A stretch of 64,000 nt of DNA from Anaerolineales bacterium UBA6055. Lineage in GTDB: Bacteria > Chloroflexota > Anaerolineae > Aggregatilineales > Phototrophicaceae. Under the pieces are notes generated by a model that was not told where the DNA came from, searched no databases, and worked only from the letters and a program-made list of their open reading frames with translations. Below, piece after piece: positions 42,319 through 51,086 of the stretch (within the stretch, counting starts at the first letter, position 1; every line of letters begins with the position of its first letter). Position numbers and translations under genes: made by a program. The stretch is from assembly GCA_002428985.1 (NCBI GenBank), contig DIYL01000056.1, positions 54,352-118,351 of the forward strand, given 5' to 3'.

Positions 42319-44121
42319 CTAGTATTTCCGTTCTTGTGGCGGATATTTTTCCCAATCGATATCGACCTCGCGATAGCTGAGTGTTGGGCGACCGTCGGAA
42401 GTTTTATGGGCTACCGTATGGCGCAACCAGTTGTCATCATCACGTTTAACATAATCGGTACGCGAGTGGGCACCACGGCTTTCGGTACGAGCGAGTGCGC
42501 CTTCGACAATCACTTCGCTAAATTGCAAGAGATGCTCGGTTTCGAGTCCAGCAAGAACATCCGTGTTAAAGCGACGACTGGTATCCATCACACGTGCATT
42601 CTTGAAGCGTTCCTGCAAATCTCGTACTGTCTGTTTCGCAATTTCTAGGCGTTCACCATCGCGGAAGATACCGCAGTTGTCGGTCATATTGGCTTTGAGC
42701 TCTTCGCCGATGTGGGCGACATTTTCAGCATTACCATTGACACTGGATTTGTCGATCAATTTTTCGATGCGGTCTTGTTGTTTCTGACATGGATTACTCG
42801 TAATCGGATACAATTCGGCACCACTGTTGATAAATTCAGCAAGTGCATATCCGGCACGACGACCAAATACGGATGCTTCGAGTAGACTGTTGGTACCGAG
42901 GCGATTCGCACCGTGTACACTGACACAAGCACATTCGCCTGCTGCGAAGAACCCGTGCATCAGATCACCTTCTGCATTTGCCAATACGCGACCATCAACA
43001 TCTGTTGGAATACCGCCCATACTATAGTGGGCAGTCGGTTGAATCGGTGCGGGTGAATCGATAATGTCGACACCTAGGAAGTCACGTGCAATTTCGCGTA
43101 CTTGTGGTAGACGGGTCATAATCTTTTCGCGTCCGAGGTGGGTCATGTCGAGATAAATACCCATACCGTCGTCGCCAATACCGCGCCCTTGATCAATTTC
43201 AGTTTGTTCACTACGGCTGACCAAATCACGTGGTGCCAGTTCCATCTTGTCAGGCGCATAATTTTCCATGAAGCGTTCACCCTTGGCATTGGTCAGGTAA
43301 CCGCCTTCACCACGACACGCTTCACTCATGAGGATACCGTGTTTATAGATGCCGGTTGGATGGAATTGGACAAATTCCATGTCCATCAATGGCACACCTG
43401 CATTATAAGCAATCGCGACACCATCACCTGTATTCGCGGTTGCATTGGATGTAATCTTAAAGGCACGACCATAACCACCTGTCGCAAACATAACCGCTTT
43501 TGCACGCACCGTATGGAGTTCACCGGTTAAGATGTCCATAACGATGACACCACGGGTAATGCCCTCTTCAATAATCAAATCCATGACGTACCATTCACTA
43601 TAGAATTTCACACCATGACGTAAGGCTTGTTCATGGATGGTATGGAGGAGGACATGTCCTGTCCAGTCGGCAGCAAAGTTAGCACGCGGTGCACTGTGTC
43701 CACCAAAGCGACGTTGCGCGATGCGTCCATCATCTGTACGGCTGAAGACACAACCGAGATGTTCATATTCATAAACGATGTCGATGGCATCATTGACCAA
43801 AATATCAATCGCGTTTTGATCGCCCAGCCAATCCGACCCTTTAATTGTGTCGAACATATGTAAGTCGGGGCTATCGGGGTCTTCTGCACCCTCAGGAACT
43901 TGTTCGAGTGGACCGCGTGGTCCTGTGCCTTCTACGGGACGGACATTACTTAATGCTGCAGCAATCCCACCCTGTGCTGCACCACTATGCGAGCGCAACG
44001 GATGGACTTTGGATAATACACCAATGCTTTTGACACCTTCGCGGCTGGCGACCATTGCCGCCCAACTACCTGCTAGTCCTGCACCGACGATGACAACATC
44101 ATGGATAATGGTTTCTGTCAT
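42319..44121 (-). CDS. sdhA: succinate dehydrogenase flavoprotein subunit
   Basis: The 600-residue FAD protein oxidises succinate. The FAD-binding site is VVIVGAGLAGSWAA; the histidine for covalent flavin lies in SHSGAAQGGIAAALSN; and GLGCVFSRTDDGRIAQRRFGGH-type capping-domain sequence, HPTGIY, PTAHYSMGGIPTD and SLLEASVFGRRAG are present. Length and motifs fit SdhA rather than L-aspartate oxidase. The ATG at 44121 follows GAGGCG by nine bases; an in-frame ATG at 44139 overlaps that site. The 145-bp gap to sdhB is filled by palindromes. Confidence 0.95.
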   Translation of the reverse strand: MTETIIHDVVIVGAGLAGSWAAMVASREGVKSIGVLSKVHPLRSHSGAAQGGIAAALSNVRPVEGTGPRGPLEQVPEGAEDPDSPDLHMFDTIKGSDWLGDQNAIDILVNDAIDIVYEYEHLGCVFSRTDDGRIAQRRFGGHSAPRANFAADWTGHVLLHTIHEQALRHGVKFYSEWYVMDLIIEEGITRGVIVMDILTGELHTVRAKAVMFATGGYGRAFKITSNATANTGDGVAIAYNAGVPLMDMEFVQFHPTGIYKHGILMSEACRGEGGYLTNAKGERFMENYAPDKMELAPRDLVSRSEQTEIDQGRGIGDDGMGIYLDMTHLGREKIMTRLPQVREIARDFLGVDIIDSPAPIQPTAHYSMGGIPTDVDGRVLANAEGDLMHGFFAAGECACVSVHGANRLGTNSLLEASVFGRRAGYALAEFINSGAELYPITSNPCQKQQDRIEKLIDKSSVNGNAENVAHIGEELKANMTDNCGIFRDGERLEIAKQTVRDLQERFKNARVMDTSRRFNTDVLAGLETEHLLQFSEVIVEGALARTESRGAHSRTDYVKRDDDNWLRHTVAHKTSDGRPTLSYREVDIDWEKYPPQERKY

Positions 44122-44198
44122 GGATGTTCGCCTCTCCATTCTTACGTACGAGTCGAATGTATTGTCCCATAATAAATTTGGGCGAGGCAGTGACGCAC

Positions 44199-44243
44199 GT
44201 CACATGAGTGTCACATTAATGTCATGGGTGCGGATGTGACATT
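44199..44243. promoter_or_regulatory. 11-bp TGTCA iterons, Pho-box-like
   Basis: Copies start at 44199, 44210 and 44221: GTCACATGAGT, GTCACATTAAT and GTCATGGGTGC. TGTCA-N6-TGTCA with AT-rich spacers matches the spacing and core of PhoB-type Pho boxes. An inverted TGACATT at 44237-44243 pairs with AATGTCA at 44218-44224. The site lies between sdhA and the divergent TIR gene, about 55-100 bp from each start, and TATAAT at 44252 may serve the TIR gene. Confidence 0.5.
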
Positions 44244-44296
44244 TGGCATGTTATAATCTGATAGTCTTACTAAATTCGGAGATTAGGGTGAATATA

Positions 44297-45970
44297 ATGG
44301 AGTATGTTTTTGTTTCGTATTCACATGAAGATTCTGATTTTGTTAAAGTTTTGAAGCATGAACTTGAGGCAAAAGGCTTTGAGATCTGGATCGATGATGA
44401 AAGGCTAAGCGTTGGGGATGATTGGCGTGAAGGTATTGATGAAGCTATTAAACGATCGTTTGCTTTGATCGTAGTTATGAGTCCTGATGCAAAAGCATCC
44501 GAGTATGTTACATATGAGTGGGCATATGCTTGGGGACGCGGGATAGGTATTATTCCTATTTTACTCAAGGAAACTCGATTACACCCGCGACTTGAGTCAC
44601 TCCAATACTTAGAATTTACATCTAGAAAAAATAGACCTTGGGATGATTTAGTTGATAAATTAGAACAATTGGATAGCAATATTGTTCAGAAAACCATTAG
44701 AGTATCAAGAAACGCTCCTCAAGATGTGAAACGTGCTGTAAATGCACTAGATAGCTGGAATCCACAAGAAAGAATTACAGCATTATTACAGCTTTCAGAA
44801 ATGGATAACTCCTATGCATTCCAAGCAATAGTATCTACATATAATCATCATCCTCGTGATGATGTGAAAATTTATGCTCTTTGGTATTTGGGTTCTAGAA
44901 TGCATATTGAGGGTGTTGAAAACAATTTAATGCAAATAGCGAGGTTTGGAATCAAAACTGATGGGTCTATACATAATGCTGCAATTAGAAAGTTTGTACG
45001 TCAGGATTTTTCAGAAGACGATTTTATCGGCTTACAACGTAATCGACTAACTGGACTAGATGAACTGGTCACTAGAGATAAATGGTTAAGTATAACAAAT
45101 ATGCATCTTTCTCCAAATGACAGGAAAATAGATACACAACGCTCTACAGAAGTATTTATTCGTACGAGTGCTATGAGACTATTATCAAACTATAAAAGTG
45201 ATTCTTTAGTATCATTGTTTCATGAATTAGCAAATGATGAAATAGTTGAAGTCCGAGAAGCTGCAGTTGAGTATATTGTCGAACATCACAATGATGAATC
45301 GATTGAGTTATTATTGAAAATCATCAATAGAAGAAGAGACAACTCATTAAGAGTCCGAGCCATACAATCCTTGGCAAAACTTAAACCTGATTTAATAATT
45401 CAGTTGTTATCGACCCATTCAAATGATGATGATGCAATAATTACAACGATCGTAAATAATATTAGCAATACTACAGTAAATGATGAGGTTCTTAAATTAC
45501 TTGATAGTCAAAGTTTCCTAGTCAGAATAGAAACTATTAAACTATTTGGTAAAACAAAATACGAGCCCGCTATTGAAGTATTGATAAATAAACTTCATTC
45601 GGATGTTGATCTAGATATGTCAATTACTATAGTCAAGTCGCTTGCAATGATAGATACAGAACAATCAACAAATGCTCTGATAGACTGTCTACTCTATACA
45701 CAGCAATTTGAAGTAAAATTGTCTGAAAGGTATGGGATGGATATTCTGGATGATCGTCGATTGAGACATGCAGTTGGTGAACAAATCATAGCTTGTACAA
45801 ATATAGACATCTCAAGACTCGTTGATGGGTTGGGAATTTCACAGTCAGATAAACCTTACTGGTGGTGGTATGTGGAGGATACGATCATTTATGTTTTAGA
45901 GACACTTGGGACATCTGCCAGTTTAGAAGCCGTCACCAAATGGCGTAAAAAACAATCAAAAGGTAATTAA
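44297..45970 (+). CDS. TIR-HEAT repeat protein
   Basis: The 557-residue protein starts MEYVFVSYSHEDSDFVKVL, a TIR domain (about 1-135) with WIDDERLSVGDDW. The glutamate in ASEYVTYEWAYAW sits at the position used by NADase TIRs. The remainder (about 150-540) consists of HEAT-like helical pairs, for example DDVKIYALWYLGSRM, VEVREAAVEYIVEHHN, SLRVRAIQSLAKLKPD and FLVRIETIKLFGKTKYEPA. TIR-HEAT proteins are plausible antiphage or stress effectors; the HEAT part would sense a protein. The ATG at 44297 follows AGGGTG by six bases. The gene is AT-rich, unlike sdhA beside it. Confidence 0.88.
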   Translation: MEYVFVSYSHEDSDFVKVLKHELEAKGFEIWIDDERLSVGDDWREGIDEAIKRSFALIVVMSPDAKASEYVTYEWAYAWGRGIGIIPILLKETRLHPRLESLQYLEFTSRKNRPWDDLVDKLEQLDSNIVQKTIRVSRNAPQDVKRAVNALDSWNPQERITALLQLSEMDNSYAFQAIVSTYNHHPRDDVKIYALWYLGSRMHIEGVENNLMQIARFGIKTDGSIHNAAIRKFVRQDFSEDDFIGLQRNRLTGLDELVTRDKWLSITNMHLSPNDRKIDTQRSTEVFIRTSAMRLLSNYKSDSLVSLFHELANDEIVEVREAAVEYIVEHHNDESIELLLKIINRRRDNSLRVRAIQSLAKLKPDLIIQLLSTHSNDDDAIITTIVNNISNTTVNDEVLKLLDSQSFLVRIETIKLFGKTKYEPAIEVLINKLHSDVDLDMSITIVKSLAMIDTEQSTNALIDCLLYTQQFEVKLSERYGMDILDDRRLRHAVGEQIIACTNIDISRLVDGLGISQSDKPYWWWYVEDTIIYVLETLGTSASLEAVTKWRKKQSKGN

Positions 45971-46317
45971 AGGATTCATATAAGCTACACACTTTATTAT
46001 CTGGAAGATAAAAATTTAGTTGTGATTGGACTGTATTTCAAGCGAAGGTACATATCAAGTTTCGATACGTGAGGAAACAGCACACCTCTCAGATTGGAGG
46101 CGTGCCGAATGATTTTAGTTGGTCTCTTTATCTTCTGCTTGTTTGAGGTTACTCAAGCTGATTTGCCATGGGGAAACCGAATGATACTACTGATGCGATC
46201 TCCAAAACAACTAAAATAGATCGCACATCTAACACAATCATAATATGCTTATCATGCGATTTGAAACTTCTATGGGTATCGTAGCGTAGAGTATGTAACA
46301 ATCTAGCGAGGGAAACT
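45971..46317. other. 347-bp intergenic region with hairpin
   Basis: The stretch contains GCACACCTC (46080-46088) facing GAGGCGTGC (46097-46105) with one mismatch. On the minus strand a 23-codon frame (46115-46186) ends in SNLKQAEDKETN, which looks like a gene tail but has no visible body. No RNA gene or repeat family member is seen. Confidence 0.4.
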
Positions 46318-46740
46318 ATGATTACATTCGACGACTTAGGCAAAGCAGAATTTGTCTCTATTGAATCTTTCCGTAAAAATGGGACAAGTGTCCGTACACC
46401 AGTTTGGATTACACCAGACAATGGCAAGCTCTATTGTTGGACAGGTAGCGACTCATGGAAAGTTAAACGTGTTCGCAATAACTCCAGTGTCAATCTAGCA
46501 ATTTGCGACCGCGAAGGCAATATCGAAAGTGAATGGGTATCGGCTCATGCCATTGTTCAAGATGACCCTGCGCATGTCAAAACACAGACACAGCGTATGG
46601 CTAAGCGATTTGGCTTGATGTTTCGTATGTTCCAGTTTATGGGGATTGTACGGCAATCAAAATATGTAGCGATTGAGTTCACACCTGTGACTGAAACAAC
46701 TAACGTGCCGCAATCCAGCCCGACACCAGCACAAGTATAA
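46318..46740 (+). CDS. PPOX-class F420-dependent oxidoreductase-like protein
   Basis: The 140-residue protein has the split-barrel fold of the pyridoxamine-phosphate-oxidase/F420 group: VSIESFRKNGTSVRTPVWIT, KLYCWTGSDSWKVKRVRNN and VNLAICDREGN. It is about the size of the TIGR03666-type F420 proteins. It may use F420 or a flavin; the cofactor cannot be decided. GAGGG precedes the ATG. The last 41 bp overlap the end of the convergent membrane gene. Confidence 0.82.
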   Translation: MITFDDLGKAEFVSIESFRKNGTSVRTPVWITPDNGKLYCWTGSDSWKVKRVRNNSSVNLAICDREGNIESEWVSAHAIVQDDPAHVKTQTQRMAKRFGLMFRMFQFMGIVRQSKYVAIEFTPVTETTNVPQSSPTPAQV

Positions 46741-46975
46741 TCCCGCAGAAACCTATCCCAATAGCTAATGGGGCGTTGCGTTGTGTGACATAGACGAATG
46801 CCCCAAACTGTGCAAACCCCAGACTCACACTACCTGAAAATACTGCCCACATCGTCGCTGTGAAGAGGCCACCCTCACGGCTGCGTTGGCGCGTGATGAC
46901 CGCAATACCCGAGACTAACGCGAGTACTGCGACGAAGAATAATCCAATTGGGAAGATAACAAGCGGTGATAGCAT
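46700..46975 (-). CDS. small membrane protein, partner of GT2 gene
   Basis: The 91-residue protein has three hydrophobic segments (LSPLVIFPIGLFFVAVLALV, FTATMWAVFSGSVSLGFAQF and APLAIGIGFCGIILVLVSGW). It starts at ATG 46975 with AGGA seven bases upstream, four bases after the stop of the glycosyltransferase gene, so the two are translationally linked. It could help to secrete or stabilise the polysaccharide made by that enzyme; no family is recognised. The 3' end overlaps the convergent PPOX gene by 41 bp. Confidence 0.7.
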   Translation of the reverse strand: MLSPLVIFPIGLFFVAVLALVSGIAVITRQRSREGGLFTATMWAVFSGSVSLGFAQFGAFVYVTQRNAPLAIGIGFCGIILVLVSGWIAAR

Positions 46976-46979
46976 ACTG

Positions 46980-48440
46980 TTATCCTGATGATGACATATG
47001 CGGTTGACTGGAACGGGTTGCGATGCGGCGGATTTTCCATGTTTCGTGCAATGTCCAGATAGCGACAGTCGCAAATGAAAGCGCATAGATCAGCAGGTAG
47101 GCCACCAATTCACGCTGAGTATGCCATGCCAGCCATGCCCCCCACAGCGCATAAAATACCAGTACAATTTCGAGTAATACCGTTAAATCAACGGGTAACG
47201 CATATTGATTCCGTGTCCAATCTTGCACAAATTTAGGGGTGCGCCGGAATTCAACTTTTGCCCCTGTAAATGCACCCATAACAGCGAGTGTATTACTCAG
47301 AGAAATCCCTGTTCCGATAAACAGTAACGCCGGAAATGCCCTCAAATGTGATAACCAATTATCATGTAACCGCCTCTGCCCGACGATGTACATCAATGGT
47401 GGTGCTAATCCAACAATACCAAGCGGTGCAAGCGGTAACGCGACGAGCGCATCAGCGAGTAATAATGGCGGTGTGAGCAAAAGCAACAATAACATCAACG
47501 GATGCGGTAAATATTGGCAAAGATGCTGAATTGCCATAACTTTCTGCGAAAGCGTTAGCGGGGTTTGTAAAATCGGCTTCGCTAGTTTAATCAGACATTG
47601 CGTATTGCCCATCGCCCAGCGGGTTTGCTGTTGTTTATACGCCATCAATTGTGGTGGAATCTCGCCGGGGACTTCAATATCGGGGAGAAATAATGACCGC
47701 CAACCCTTCATTTGTGCACGATAACTGAGGTCGAGGTCTTCTGTCAGGGTATCATCCGACCAGCCCTCTGCCGAATCAATACAGGTGCGTCGCCATACAC
47801 CACCCGTTCCATTGAACGGAATCAACCACCCACTTCGATTGCGGGCTGTTTGTTCGACTACAAAATGCGTATCAATCGATAATTTCTGCGCGCGGGTGAG
47901 CCAATTATCAGTGGCGTTAAGGTGTCCCCAGCGCGTCTGAACAACACCAATTTCTGGATCGTCAACCAGATACGGGATTGTCTGTAATAAGAAATCCGCT
48001 GGTGGAATAAAATCTGCATCAAAAATTGCCACATATTCTGTCTGCAATAATGTCAAACCATACGCCAGTGCTCCCGCTTTATAGCCGACCCGTTCCTCAC
48101 GCCGGACATGATCAATCTGATAACCATCTGTTTGCAAGTCAGCGACAATACGGGTGACAACTTGTACAGTACTATCTGTTGAATCGTCTAATACCTGTAT
48201 CCACATCTTATCACGCGGATAATCCAATTCTGCAACAGCATGAATCAAACGTTTAGCGACATATTGCTCATTATATAGAGGCAATTGGATGGTGACTGTC
48301 GGGTAGTTGTCGAGTTTGGGTTTTGGGATTGTCTGACGGTGGGTACGCCAAAAACGAAACAGCAAAATTGCCTGTCCACTGGTGTACAGTGCCAATAACA
48401 CTGCACAGATTGCGTAGAGTATAGTTAATAGATTAATCAT
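46980..48440 (-). CDS. family 2 membrane glycosyltransferase (cellulose-synthase-like)
   Basis: The 486-residue protein has an N-terminal membrane helix and a GT2 domain (about 45-280): VTIQLPLYNE, VLDDSTDSTVQVV, AIFDADFIPPADF (D-x-D), TEDLDLSYRAQM and QQQTRWAMGN (Q-x-x-R-W). Four or five membrane helices follow. The full D, D-x-D, TED and QxxRW set marks a processive enzyme, making or priming a beta-linked glycan or glycolipid from a nucleotide sugar at the membrane. The small membrane gene that follows is probably its partner. Confidence 0.9.
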   Translation of the reverse strand: MINLLTILYAICAVLLALYTSGQAILLFRFWRTHRQTIPKPKLDNYPTVTIQLPLYNEQYVAKRLIHAVAELDYPRDKMWIQVLDDSTDSTVQVVTRIVADLQTDGYQIDHVRREERVGYKAGALAYGLTLLQTEYVAIFDADFIPPADFLLQTIPYLVDDPEIGVVQTRWGHLNATDNWLTRAQKLSIDTHFVVEQTARNRSGWLIPFNGTGGVWRRTCIDSAEGWSDDTLTEDLDLSYRAQMKGWRSLFLPDIEVPGEIPPQLMAYKQQQTRWAMGNTQCLIKLAKPILQTPLTLSQKVMAIQHLCQYLPHPLMLLLLLLTPPLLLADALVALPLAPLGIVGLAPPLMYIVGQRRLHDNWLSHLRAFPALLFIGTGISLSNTLAVMGAFTGAKVEFRRTPKFVQDWTRNQYALPVDLTVLLEIVLVFYALWGAWLAWHTQRELVAYLLIYALSFATVAIWTLHETWKIRRIATRSSQPHMSSSG

Positions 48441-48546
48441 CCGTGGAATTCTAATGCCCTCTGCCTAGACTGACAAGGTGTTTGTGCATTAGATACACAG
48501 CTATTCAGGGTTCACTCATGTCTGAGATGGTAGCGTAGGGCAACCG

Positions 48547-49299
48547 TTATGTGAGATGCTCACCCGCATTGACATGAATCAGTGTTCCAGTCAAGAAGTC
48601 TTCCTGACAGAGATACACCACGGCACGTCCAACATCCTCGGCTGTACCTGTTTTACTGAGTGGGTTTGTCTCGCCGACTTTTGCCCATTCTTCATCCGAC
48701 ATCGGTCTGCCAGCCGGTTTCATGACCGGACCGGGAATAATTGCATTTGCCCGAATCGATGGTCCTAAGGATGTAGCAGTCACCTGTGTCAACATCCAGA
48801 GGGCGGATTTGCTAATGCCATGATGCGAATACGCATTCCATGGTCCATCAACACCTGCATCACAGATATTTATAATCGTACCACCGGGGATCGCATTATT
48901 TGCCATCACTTTTGCGGCTTGTTGCGTAATCAGGAATGGCGCGCGTAGATTAACATTCATCGTCAATTCCCAATCCGCCAATGACACATCCATCAGTTGG
49001 CGTTGTTGAAAAACCGAAGCGCTGTTGACAACAATATCCAATCGTCCAAATTTCTCGTTGATCGCCTCAAATATTTTGTCGATTTCTTCAGGTTTAGTCA
49101 CATCTGCTTGTATCTCAAACGCATCAACCCCATGTGACTTAATATCATGAAGTGTTTCGCGTACTTGGTCTGGTGCAGTGCTATTATAGTTCACCATGAT
49201 ATGCACACCCGCTTTGGCAAGTTCTAGGGCGATAGCACGTCCAACACGTTGTGCTGCACCAGTGACTAAAGCTACTTTATCTTTGAGATCAATGCGCAT
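48547..49299 (-). CDS. short-chain dehydrogenase/reductase
   Basis: The 250-residue SDR protein has a TGAAQRVGRAIA cofactor site, VNSASVFQQ in place of NNAG, and NAYSHHGISKSALW as active site. Counting back four from Lys gives His where the usual YxxxK tyrosine stands, and the preceding block reads INICDAG without the usual Ser. Such variants occur among pteridine-reductase-like SDRs. It may still act through another tyrosine (AYSH) or serve a non-classical role. AGGAG precedes the ATG. Confidence 0.85.
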   Translation of the reverse strand: MRIDLKDKVALVTGAAQRVGRAIALELAKAGVHIMVNYNSTAPDQVRETLHDIKSHGVDAFEIQADVTKPEEIDKIFEAINEKFGRLDIVVNSASVFQQRQLMDVSLADWELTMNVNLRAPFLITQQAAKVMANNAIPGGTIINICDAGVDGPWNAYSHHGISKSALWMLTQVTATSLGPSIRANAIIPGPVMKPAGRPMSDEEWAKVGETNPLSKTGTAEDVGRAVVYLCQEDFLTGTLIHVNAGEHLT

Positions 49300-49425
49300 T
49301 CAGTTTCTCCTATCTGTTATGCGTTACAATCATAACGGACAATTTGACGTTGGGCAAAGAAATCAAATCGAACACTCATCCGCTTTGTCACAGTAAGGCT
49401 TTATGCACCATGATGAAATTATCCC

Positions 49426-49431
49426 TATAAT
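49426..49431 (+). promoter_or_regulatory. -10 element TATAAT
   Basis: A consensus TATAAT lies 29 bp before the ATG of the sensor-kinase gene. The -35 region is not convincing. Confidence 0.4.
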
Positions 49432-49459
49432 GTGAATAACCATATATGGGGAATCCACC

Positions 49460-51084
49460 ATGCAACTCACACCTGAACAACTCAGCATTCTACGTAATGC
49501 CACAAAAGATGATCACGCATTTGAACAGGTACTTGACGTGTTTAATCAGGCGAGTACACCCAGCGTAAATAATCTATTTAACCTGAATGCAGAACAAACT
49601 CAGAGCATACAGTCTCTGATTGATGTATTGCCGATTGCGTTATATATCAAAGATGTCGATAGCCGTTTTCTGACAGCAAGTAAAATTACACAGAATCATT
49701 TGAAAATAAAGCATACCAGAGATTTGGTTGGAAAGACTGACTTTGATTTTATGGATGCCGAGATTGCCCAATATCACTATGATATGGAACAGACAATCAT
49801 CAAAACACAAACACCGATCTTTGACTTTGAGAGTTGCACAACTGATAGCAATGGGAAAACCACATGTCACCGCATCAGCAAATCACCAATTTATGATCGA
49901 AATGGCGAGGTTATCGGTCTCGTTGGCATCAACCAAGATATAACCGACGAAGAAATAGCGCAACAAGAATTACAAGACGAGCGCAATTTACTACAAACTG
50001 TGATTAATACAATTGAGGACAAAATCTATATCAAAGACCGCCAGAGCCGATTTATTATGGCGAATACATCAACTCTGATCCAACAAGATAATATGAGCTT
50101 GGATGAGCTAATCGGCAGAAGTGACTTTGATTTTATGCCTTACAATCGTGCCCGCGTCATGTTTGATGAAGAGCAACAAGTCATGGAAACAGGCATCCCA
50201 ATCCTAAATCAAGAATTATTAACACCGGATAGCCTGACGAATTGTGGAGATAAGTGGTTTCTTGTATCAAAAGTGCCATCAATCGATGAAAATGGCGTGG
50301 TGACAGGGTTGGTTGGTGTCAATCGGAATATCACGAGTCGGATACAAGCTAGACAACATCAAATTGAGATTGCAGTGGAGCGCGAGAAAAGTCAATTTTT
50401 CCAGAAGTTTGTGACGGACACGTCACATGAATTTTCACGCCGTTGTCGATTATCCGCACATCAAGTTATTTACTTTCTAAAGTAGAGGATACCAACCAAC
50501 ACGCTAAATATATCGAACGCATTGTATCGCAGACCAAACGCATCGAAACATTGATTGCAGATTTAAACCTTATTATTTCTTTGGATAACTTGAACACGAT
50601 CAAAACACACACAATTCATGTACCTGATATACTCCGTTATCTGGAGGAGTATGCACGTCATCAACAATCAGATGAGAGTAACCTGACTATATCGTTTTTG
50701 AACGAGCTAACAACAGTGCATTATATCGGAAACGAAGAGTTACTCGCTCAAGCATTAAAACGGATTGTTGATAATGCGATCCGTTATTCAGATGAAAATG
50801 GTAAAGTTATTGTACACGCGACATCAAATACTAATGCCGTCATCATTGCTATAGAGGATCATGGCATTGGTATGAACGAAGACACCGTCAATAGAATGTA
50901 TGAACAATTCTTCCGTGCCGATCCATCCCGAACACAGAGTGGCTTTGGACTGGGTTTATCTATTGTGAAACGTATTATTGACTTGCATCAAGGCACAATT
51001 GAGGTTGATACGGAGCTCAATGTAGGAAGCACATTCGCTGTTAAATTGTCCTATGACCATGCATCAACCTCAACAACACAATGA
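49460..51084 (+). pseudogene. PAS-PAS histidine kinase broken by a frameshift in the H-box
   Basis: Two PAS domains (about 45-165 and 170-295; each with ALYIKDVDSRF or KIYIKDRQSRF and GLVGINQDIT-like ends) lead into a HisKA domain. The H-box should read SHEFRTPLSIIRTS. In the DNA, SHEF ends at TTT (50432-50434), two bases (TC) replace the Arg codon, then ACG CCG TTG continues in the +1 frame as TPLSIIRTSSYLL. The first frame stops at 50485. The second encodes the rest: a dimerisation helix and an HATPase domain with NAIRYSDENG, EDHGIGM and GFGLGLSIVKRI. Restoring one base gives 542 codons to the stop at 51084. The phospho-acceptor His survives in the first part. Confidence 0.85.
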
Positions 51085-51086
51085 TC

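Noticed and set aside
44199..44243. CRP/FNR site before the TIR gene
   Set aside because: TCACA and TGTGA half-sites are present but in the wrong order and spacing; 11-bp TGTCA direct repeats describe the region better.
46115..46186. A 23-codon minus-strand frame ending in SNLKQAEDKETN, resembling a gene tail
   Set aside because: An in-frame stop lies just upstream and no matching gene body exists in the window, so chance cannot be excluded.
46149..46427. Leftward 92-residue open frame
   Set aside because: It mostly lies antisense to the start of the PPOX-like gene and shows no domain or ribosome binding site.
50425..50490. Programmed frameshift in the histidine kinase
   Set aside because: No slippery heptamer with a supporting stem was found, and the missing base lies in a conserved codon, which favours mutation or sequence error.
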